NCBI GenBank assembly: GCA_003557565.1 | Contig: PWOG01000337.1 | Coordinates: 1-9,914, forward strand | Direction: 5' to 3' | DNA length: 9,914 nt | DNA from: Desulfobulbaceae bacterium | GTDB taxonomy: Bacteria > Desulfobacterota > Desulfobulbia > Desulfobulbales > Desulfurivibrionaceae | Shown here: piece after piece, positions 5,868-9,914 of the stretch | Numbering within the stretch: position 1 is the first letter of the stretch | Layout of the letters: each line of letters starts with the position of its first letter | Translations under genes and position numbers: made by a program | Notes under the pieces: model-generated | The model's database searches: none | Seen by the model: only the letters and a program-made list of their open reading frames with translations | Told to the model about the DNA's origin: nothing

Positions 5868-7133
5868 TTACCCCCGGCCCCCGCGGCGAACTTGAGCCGG
5901 GCCGGCCGGGCGCCGGGAGGCCGCCGAACGGGTAGTAGGACGGGCAGTGGGACGGGCAGTGGGACGGGCAGCAGGACGCCGGCCCCGGGACGGAGCGGGA
6001 ACATTGTCCAACTCGTCGGAAACCAGAGACTCCAGCTGGCGCCTTTCAATAGTTGTCCCCAGGCCCCGCTCGATGGTCCGGACCAGACTCTGGTCTTCCT
6101 GCAGCACCAGGCTGAAGGCGGCACCGTCGCAAAGGGCGCGGCCGGTACGACCGATCCGGTGGGTATAGGCCTCGGCGGTATTGGGCATGTCATAGTTGAT
6201 CACATGGGAAACCTTGGCGACATCCAGCCCCCGGGCCGCAATATCGGTGGCCACCAGGATGGTGAAGGTCCCGTCGCGGAAACCGTCCAGGGCGGCGCGG
6301 CGTTTGTTCTGGGACATGTTGCCCTGCAGATCGGTGGCCTGGTGACCGGCGGCGTTGAGGCGACGGGCCAGTTTCTTGGCCCCGTGCTTGGTCCGGGTAA
6401 ATACCAGGGCCGAGCGCACCGGCTTTTCGGTCAGCAGGGTCAGCAACAGCGCCGTCTTCTGCCGCGCTTCCACGGGAAACAGGGTCTGGCTGACGGTGGC
6501 CGACGGCCGGTCGGCGGCGATCTTCACCTCCTGGGGATTGTCCAGGAATTCCCCGGCCAGGCGGCGGATATCGGGGGGCATGGTGGCGGAAAACATCATG
6601 TTCTGCCGCTTGACCGGAAGATGACGCAGAATCTTGCGGATATCCGGCAAAAAGCCCATGTCGCACATCTGGTCGGCTTCATCCATGACCATGACCTCTA
6701 CGCCGTCGAGTTTGATGGCGCCATCCCGCAGATGATCAAGCAACCGGCCGGGGCAGGCGACGATGATCTCCGCCCCCCGCCGCAGCTGGGTCAGCTGGGT
6801 ATTTTTATTAACCCCACCGTAAACCGACACCGCGCGCAGGCCGGTTTTTTGCCCCAGTTCCCGGCAGGATACGGTGATCTGTTCGGCCAGCTCCCGGGTC
6901 GGGGCCAGCACCAGGGCCCGGGTGCGCCCCTTGGGGCCGGACTGCAGGCGCTGCAGGATGGGCAGTACAAAGGCCGCGGTCTTGCCGGTGCCGGTCTGGG
7001 CCAGACCCATGACATCGTGACCGGCCAGGGCCGGGGGCAAGGTCTGCTGCTGAATGGGGGTGGGCGCCTGAAAACCGCAGGCAGTGATGCCGGCGTTAAT
7101 AGCCGGGGCAAATGAAAATGAGGTAAAATCCAT
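5868..7133 (-). CDS. rhlE: DEAD-box ATP-dependent RNA helicase, RhlE type
   Basis: A 421-residue cytoplasmic helicase that remodels structured RNA, in this family often linked to ribosome assembly, RNA decay and cold growth. All core motifs are visible: the Q motif (F21 and Q28 in GFQAPTPIQ), motif I AQTGTGKT (45-52), PTRELAEQ, the DEAD box (151-154), SAT, ATDIAARGLD and motif VI HRIGRTGR (325-332). After about residue 375 comes a basic, low-complexity tail of Arg, Pro, Ala and Gly, including ARPT repeats, typical of RhlE RNA-binding tails. ATG 7133 is preceded by AAGGAG with 7 nt spacing. The frame stays open about 39 codons further upstream, but that stretch has no helicase similarity and contains the leader. 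It is separately transcribed from the cluster downstream. The RhlE subclass is inferred; other short DEAD-box proteins are possible. Confidence 0.88.
   Translation of the reverse strand: MDFTSFSFAPAINAGITACGFQAPTPIQQQTLPPALAGHDVMGLAQTGTGKTAAFVLPILQRLQSGPKGRTRALVLAPTRELAEQITVSCRELGQKTGLRAVSVYGGVNKNTQLTQLRRGAEIIVACPGRLLDHLRDGAIKLDGVEVMVMDEADQMCDMGFLPDIRKILRHLPVKRQNMMFSATMPPDIRRLAGEFLDNPQEVKIAADRPSATVSQTLFPVEARQKTALLLTLLTEKPVRSALVFTRTKHGAKKLARRLNAAGHQATDLQGNMSQNKRRAALDGFRDGTFTILVATDIAARGLDVAKVSHVINYDMPNTAEAYTHRIGRTGRALCDGAAFSLVLQEDQSLVRTIERGLGTTIERRQLESLVSDELDNVPAPSRGRRPAARPTARPTARPTTRSAASRRPAGPAQVRRGGRG
5935..5980. repeat. 12-bp tandem repeats in the helicase tail
   Basis: The unit GGGACGGGCAGT (plus-strand sense) recurs about three times, with a fourth degenerate copy on either side. 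It encodes the ARPT tetrapeptide repeats on the minus strand. The run is in phase with the codons, so unit gain or loss would change tail length without a frameshift. Confidence 0.65.
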
Positions 7134-7250
7134 GAAAAATCTCCTTGAGAATATAAAAAGGCGCCATCCCGCCCGGCCCTTTCCTGCACCCCGGGCAAAA
7201 CCAGGGGGGATAAGGCAACACGGTAATTCGCCAACCAGCGGGCCTCCCAT

Positions 7251-7279
7251 AGTAAAGGAGGTCCGGTGCAGTTGGTCAA
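7251..7279 (-). promoter_or_regulatory. Sigma70-like promoter for the helicase gene
   Basis: On the minus strand TTGACC (7274-7279) is followed after exactly 17 nt by TTTACT (7251-7256), with 5 of 6 and 4 of 6 consensus matches. Transcription from near 7244 leaves a leader of about 110 nt before ATG 7133, long enough for structural control. Confidence 0.55.
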
Positions 7280-7495
7280 CAGAAGCAGATGCAGAACAGT
7301 TGCAGTGGTAAGAGGGGGAAGAAAAATACCAGGGCAGGTGTATGCAGGATGGATCCGTAACTTACTGCACGACTTGTACTAATGCTGGACAAGGTACCGG
7401 AGTTACCCGCTGTTGGCAAGCAAATAAATTCAGCACGTCCGGTAGATCTTGAAATTTCCACCACCACCGGGTAAGTAGAGCCCAAAAGTAGAGCC

Positions 7496-7532
7496 GGATA
7501 TGCGGCGGCAAGCAAAGCGTTGCGGCATATCC
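7496..7532. repeat. Hairpin in the intergenic region before the small membrane protein
   Basis: GGATATGC (7496-7503) pairs perfectly with GCATATCC (7525-7532), with an inner GCAA/TTGC pairing. Just before it, AGTAGAGCC occurs twice (7474-7482 and 7487-7495). The gene-free stretch 7134-7590 otherwise holds the helicase leader and promoter and no frame I would call. No T tract follows directly. Confidence 0.45.
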
Positions 7533-7590
7533 ACAATTAGTTGGGTTCTAATAGACTCTTAATTACTCATATCAATTAACTGGCTGAATC

Positions 7591-7809
7591 ATGTTTGCCT
7601 GGCTTGACGCGCTCCCCCTTAGTTGGCTGATAATAGCCGCCCTGGTTCTGGGGTTGGCGCCCTTTTACCCCGAACCGCATCTGGTGGAGAAATTGCGAAT
7701 GCTCGCCCATGGTGGGTTAACCCGTCCGCTTGATATTTTCGACCTGGTAATGCATGCCGCTCCGGTGGTGCTGCTGCTGATGCGCCTGGTCCGTATGGGC
7801 CTGCAATAG
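7591..7809 (+). CDS. Small conserved-looking membrane protein, 72 residues
   Basis: Two hydrophobic segments (about 10-26 and 49-64) flank a charged loop, EPHLVEKLRMLAHGGLTRPLDIFD. From memory, short proteins of 65-75 residues with the same 'GLAPFxPEPHLxEKLxML...LTRPxDIFDLxxHxAPxxLLLxK' layout occur in many bacteria and are often labelled 'RND transporter', although they are far too short to be one. That remembered pattern, the clean two-helix topology and ATG start make me take it as a real gene. No clear Shine-Dalgarno precedes the ATG. Function unknown. It points towards the protease gene 420 bp downstream, but the gap makes co-transcription uncertain. Confidence 0.65.
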   Translation: MFAWLDALPLSWLIIAALVLGLAPFYPEPHLVEKLRMLAHGGLTRPLDIFDLVMHAAPVVLLLMRLVRMGLQ

Positions 7810-7997
7810 AAGGCTTGCGCTCACAGCAACAGCGGCAGACCCATCGTTGCCGGCGCAGCCGGACAACAGATCGCTGTGGTTGGTCGCCCCCACCTCCTGA
7901 TGCAAGGCCTGAACCGCCGGGTCGATGTACTCTGCCCGACCGCTCACGGACTCACGAAATTGACAAACCCCAGGACGACAGGTAGTGTTTGCATAAA
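7810..7997. other. Unassigned intergenic sequence
   Basis: This stretch lies between the small membrane gene and the tandem repeat. Open frames exist on both strands, notably a minus-strand frame reaching from 8064 to 7717, but none has a ribosome binding site, a recognisable domain or a plausible boundary. The minus frame also reads through the real 72-residue gene. I see nothing in it that I can name. Confidence 0.4.
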
Positions 7998-8211
7998 CAA
8001 AATTGTCGGCATCGCAAAAAGCCACGGCGCCGACTGGGCACGCTTTGTCACTACTTGTTTTCACCTTACCGACTAAGATATCTGGCAGGTCTTTGCAAGG
8101 CCGTCAAAATTGTCGGCGTCGCAAAAAACCGCGCCGCCGACTGGGCACGCTTTGTAACTAATTGTTTTCGCGTTACCGACCAACTCTTTTGGCTGGTTTT
8201 TGCGAGGTTGT
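7998..8211. repeat. Two tandem copies of a 107-bp repeat, with start of a third
   Basis: Copy 1 (7998-8104) and copy 2 (8105-8211) align without gaps; I counted 19 mismatches in 107, about 82% identity. Both begin CAAAATTGTCGGC. The first 8 bases, CAAAATTG, recur at 8212-8219 as the start of a third copy. Copy 2 carries inverted arms TCGCAAAAAACC (8119-8130) and GGTTTTTGCGA (8195-8205), and both copies contain GTCGGC...GCCGAC. Frames opening through the repeat look spurious. Confidence 0.85.
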
Positions 8212-8218
8212 CAAAATT

Positions 8219-8223
8219 GAGGG
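8219..8223 (+). promoter_or_regulatory. Ribosome binding site that decides the protease start
   Basis: GAGGG at 8219-8223 lies 7 nt before the TTG at 8231. Its first base is the last base of the CAAAATTG that begins the truncated third copy of the 107-bp repeat. The next in-frame TTG (8240) is 16 nt away, and the upstream TTG (8162) lies inside the repeat with no such site. Confidence 0.6.
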
Positions 8224-8230
8224 AAAAGGC

Positions 8231-9487
8231 TTGGAAACATTGATCATCATCGCAGCGGCAATTCTGCTGACGGCCAAGGCGGCCTGGCAGACCGCCCTCG
8301 GCTTGTTGAACCGTTCTTACGTCAAGGGAAAAAGCATTTCCCCTCCGGAAACGGTTAGGCAGGTCATGGATGAAGGGACCTTTTCCAAGGCTGCAGCTTA
8401 TACCCTGGACAAAAACCGTTTCGAGCTGTTCAGCATCTGGTATGGAAGCATCATACTGGCTGCTCTGCTGTTCTCAGGGATTCTACCCTGGTTTTATCAG
8501 CAGTTTTTTGCCGCTGGCGACGGGCCCCTGCTCCTGGGGGAAAGCCTATTCCTGGTAGCCACCATGCTTATGGTCTCATTTACCGGTCTGCCCCTGGAAT
8601 ACTATTTTCAATTCAGGCTGGAAGAACGCCACGGGTTCAACAAGAGCACACACAAGCTGTGGGTTGCGGACAAGATCAAGGGTCTGGTCATCGGACTGGC
8701 CCTGGGAGTGCCCTTGATCAGTCTGATTATTTACCTGATTTTCCGGTTGGGAGACTGGTGGTGGCTTTGGGCCTTTGCCCTGGTTTTTACTGTTCAGCTG
8801 GTGATGATGGTTGTTTATCCCATGCTCATCCTGCCCTGGTTCAACAAGCTTACCCCGCTGCCAACGGGGGAACTGAAAGAAAGGCTCATGGCGCTGGCGG
8901 AAAGGACCGGCTTCAAGGCCCGGACCATCCAGGTCATGGACGGCAGTAAACGCTCGGGTCATGCCAATGCTTTTTTCACCGGATTCGGTCGGTTTCGTCG
9001 CATTGTCCTCTTTGATACCCTGGTCAACCAGTTGGAGCCCCCGGAACTGGAGGCGGTGCTGGCCCACGAGATCGGCCATTATCGAAAAGGGCACATTCCC
9101 AAGATGCTGGCCCTGTCCGCAGCTATGATCCTGGCCGGTTTTGCGCTGGTGGCCTGGCTTTTGAAAACTCCCGCCTTTGTGCAGTCCTTTGGCTTTGCCC
9201 CCGAATCGGCCGGCCCTGCTCCGGCGCTGCTCCTCTTTTCCTTGCTGGCCGGTCTTGTCACCTTTTGGCTGAGCCCGCTTTCAAACCTTCTCTCCAGAAA
9301 ATACGAATATGAGGCCGACCGGTTTGCGGCGGCACATACCGCTGGCAAGCAGCCCATAACCATGGCCCTGCGCAAACTGAGCGAAAAAAACCTCGCCAAC
9401 CTGACCCCGCATCCCCTCTACAGCGGTTTTTACCACTCCCACCCTACCCTGGTGGAAAGGGAACAGGCGTTGTCGGAAACTTTCTGA
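8231..9487 (+). CDS. M48 family zinc metalloprotease, Ste24 / CAAX prenyl protease 1 type
   Basis: A 418-residue integral membrane protease. The catalytic zinc motif HEIGH has His279, Glu280 and His283; the third ligand is Glu361 in YEYEADRFA. The C-terminal segment HPLYSGFYHSHPTLVER is typical of Ste24-like enzymes. About seven hydrophobic segments are visible (near 3-20, 69-95, 101-128, 146-168, 172-200, 290-310 and 331-355), matching the helical chamber known for the family. In bacteria, members are thought to help with membrane protein quality control; prenylated substrates are not expected. The start is TTG 8231, chosen for GAGGG 7 nt upstream and because the more upstream in-frame codons fall in a repetitive element. 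No nearby partner gene reveals the substrate. Confidence 0.9.
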   Translation: METLIIIAAAILLTAKAAWQTALGLLNRSYVKGKSISPPETVRQVMDEGTFSKAAAYTLDKNRFELFSIWYGSIILAALLFSGILPWFYQQFFAAGDGPLLLGESLFLVATMLMVSFTGLPLEYYFQFRLEERHGFNKSTHKLWVADKIKGLVIGLALGVPLISLIIYLIFRLGDWWWLWAFALVFTVQLVMMVVYPMLILPWFNKLTPLPTGELKERLMALAERTGFKARTIQVMDGSKRSGHANAFFTGFGRFRRIVLFDTLVNQLEPPELEAVLAHEIGHYRKGHIPKMLALSAAMILAGFALVAWLLKTPAFVQSFGFAPESAGPAPALLLFSLLAGLVTFWLSPLSNLLSRKYEYEADRFAAAHTAGKQPITMALRKLSEKNLANLTPHPLYSGFYHSHPTLVEREQALSETF

Positions 9488-9623
9488 CGGACGGATAAAC
9501 TTTTTCGTAAGCGATCACGGGGTGGCCCACCTTGCGACGACCAGGTAAAACCCGATGGTCACTCGGCCCTGATGCTGTGGGTGGCCTACCTGTGGCACAT
9601 TGCCGGTACAAAGTGGGGGGATG

Positions 9624-9667
9624 AAACGATAACTGCTGGGGAGCTTACGCCTGGTTATACATCGTTT
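9624..9667. repeat. Inverted repeat downstream of tRNA-Arg
   Basis: AAACGAT (9624-9630) pairs with ATCGTTT (9661-9667), and the adjoining AAC pairs with GTT across a 4-nt bulge. It begins 5 nt beyond the tRNA 3' end on the minus strand. It may mark the 3' end of the tRNA transcript, although CATCC rather than a T tract follows. The rest of 9488-9671 is gene-free, with a direct repeat GGTGGCCYACC (9521-9531 and 9580-9590). Confidence 0.35.
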
Positions 9668-9671
9668 TAAC

Positions 9672-9748
9672 TGGTGCGCCCGGCAGGATTCGAACCTGCG
9701 ACACCCGGCTTCGAAGGCCGGTGCTCTATCCAGCTGAGCTACGGGCGC
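9672..9748 (-). tRNA. tRNA-Arg (anticodon UCG)
   Basis: Read on the minus strand, a 77-nt cloverleaf with a 7-bp acceptor stem (GCGCCCG with CGGGCGC), discriminator A and an encoded CCA end. The D arm has GCTC...GAGC, the anticodon stem CCGGC/GCCGG encloses the loop CTTCGAA with anticodon TCG, and the T loop is GTTCGAATC. It reads CGA and probably other CGN arginine codons. It is alone in this window. The 5' end is 3 bp from a large palindrome, leaving no room for a usual promoter directly upstream. Confidence 0.97.
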
Positions 9749-9751
9749 CCT

Positions 9752-9861
9752 GGAAAACATTCAGCAGCACCGCACCTTGCGGCGATTTTACCGGCTTGCG
9801 TACCTGGGGTACGCGGCGCCGGTAAAATCGCCACAATCTGCGGCACTGCTGAATGTTTTCC
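9752..9861. repeat. 110-nt nested palindrome beside tRNA-Arg
   Basis: Outer arms are perfect over 16 bp: GGAAAACATTCAGCAG (9752-9767) with 9846-9861. A 5-bp pairing CCGCA/TGCGG (9770-9774, 9839-9843) follows. The inner arms are perfect over 15 bp: GGCGATTTTACCGGC (9781-9795) with 9818-9832. The tip is GCGTACC/GGTACGC (9798-9804, 9808-9814) with a 3-nt loop. Small asymmetric internal loops separate the helices. A T-rich stretch follows on the plus strand (9862-9890). It carries no frame and looks like an intergenic palindromic repeat element. Confidence 0.85.
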
Positions 9862-9914
9862 TGCTGCTTCTTTTTGTTTTTTTCTTGCACCGTGGCCGAC
9901 TTGTTTTTGCGTAC
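9862..9914. other. Pyrimidine-rich tail to the window edge
   Basis: Runs of T with interspersed C follow the palindrome on the plus strand (TTCTTTTTGTTTTTTTC). With the preceding stem this resembles a plus-strand terminator on a very large scale, but the T run starts about 8 nt after the stem and the nearest upstream plus gene ends 264 nt before it. Confidence 0.3.

Noticed and set aside
5697..7115. 472-residue plus-strand frame opposite the helicase
   Set aside because: It is the antisense of a gene with every DEAD-box motif; its composition is Gly/Gln-rich and it has no domain.
7496..7545. Possible integron attC site (hairpin followed by GTTGGGT)
   Set aside because: GTTGGGT fits the GTTRRRY core, but I found no matching RYYYAAC partner at the other end and no integrase.
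7717..8064. 115-residue minus-strand frame containing several cysteines
   Set aside because: No ribosome binding site or domain; it starts in the tandem repeat and runs antisense through the 72-residue membrane gene.
7998..8220. CRISPR array
   Set aside because: Units are 107 bp, directly adjacent without spacers, and diverged throughout.
7989..8243. 84-residue plus-strand frame through the tandem repeats
   Set aside because: It is simply the repeat translated, basic and without a start signal, and it ends inside the protease gene.
9515..9760. 81-residue minus-strand reading frame ending across the tRNA
   Set aside because: The 'APVAQLDRAPAFEAGCRRFESCRAH' type of peptide is the well-known false translation of a tRNA gene; the tRNA explains the sequence.

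Overview
The window looks like ordinary chromosome from a GC-rich, probably anaerobic Gram-negative bacterium. A deltaproteobacterium (Desulfobulbales or Desulfuromonadales type) is my best guess. The grounds are the iron-sulfur flavoprotein with a hydrogenase-delta-like tail, the stand-alone RlmL-type methyltransferase and the style of the intergenic repeats. None of these settles the taxonomy.

Layout. A minus-strand gene starts at position 70 and runs off the left edge; it has a promoter with a perfect -35 box. Divergent to it, on the plus strand, is a 682-residue FAD/NAD(P)/4Fe-4S oxidoreductase (328-2376). It meets a minus-strand cluster head-on at a strong hairpin (2378-2423). That cluster is read from 5358 down to 2476: a PmtA-like SAM methyltransferase, a PerM/AI-2E-type membrane permease and an RlmL-type 23S rRNA methyltransferase, with gaps of about 28 nt. 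Further right is a separate minus-strand RhlE-type DEAD-box RNA helicase (5868-7133), with its own sigma70-like promoter and a 5' leader of about 110 nt. Next, on the plus strand, come a 72-residue membrane protein (7591-7809) and a seven-helix M48 (Ste24-type) zinc metalloprotease (8231-9487). A minus-strand tRNA-Arg(UCG) lies at 9672-9748.

The genes are mainly housekeeping or envelope functions: RNA modification and remodelling (RlmL, RhlE, tRNA-Arg) and membrane lipid or protein maintenance (PmtA-like, PerM, M48 protease). The flavoprotein belongs to redox metabolism. I see no phage, CRISPR, toxin-antitoxin or transposase gene.

The less ordinary content is between genes. A 110-nt nearly perfect nested palindrome abuts the 5' end of the tRNA. 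A 107-bp unit is tandemly duplicated in front of the protease, and the start of a third copy supplies that gene's ribosome binding site. A heavily folded region follows the helicase gene and shares a core with the terminal palindrome. In the flavoprotein, the C-terminal MvhD-like domain has lost most of its cluster ligands. I found no convincing new multi-gene system.
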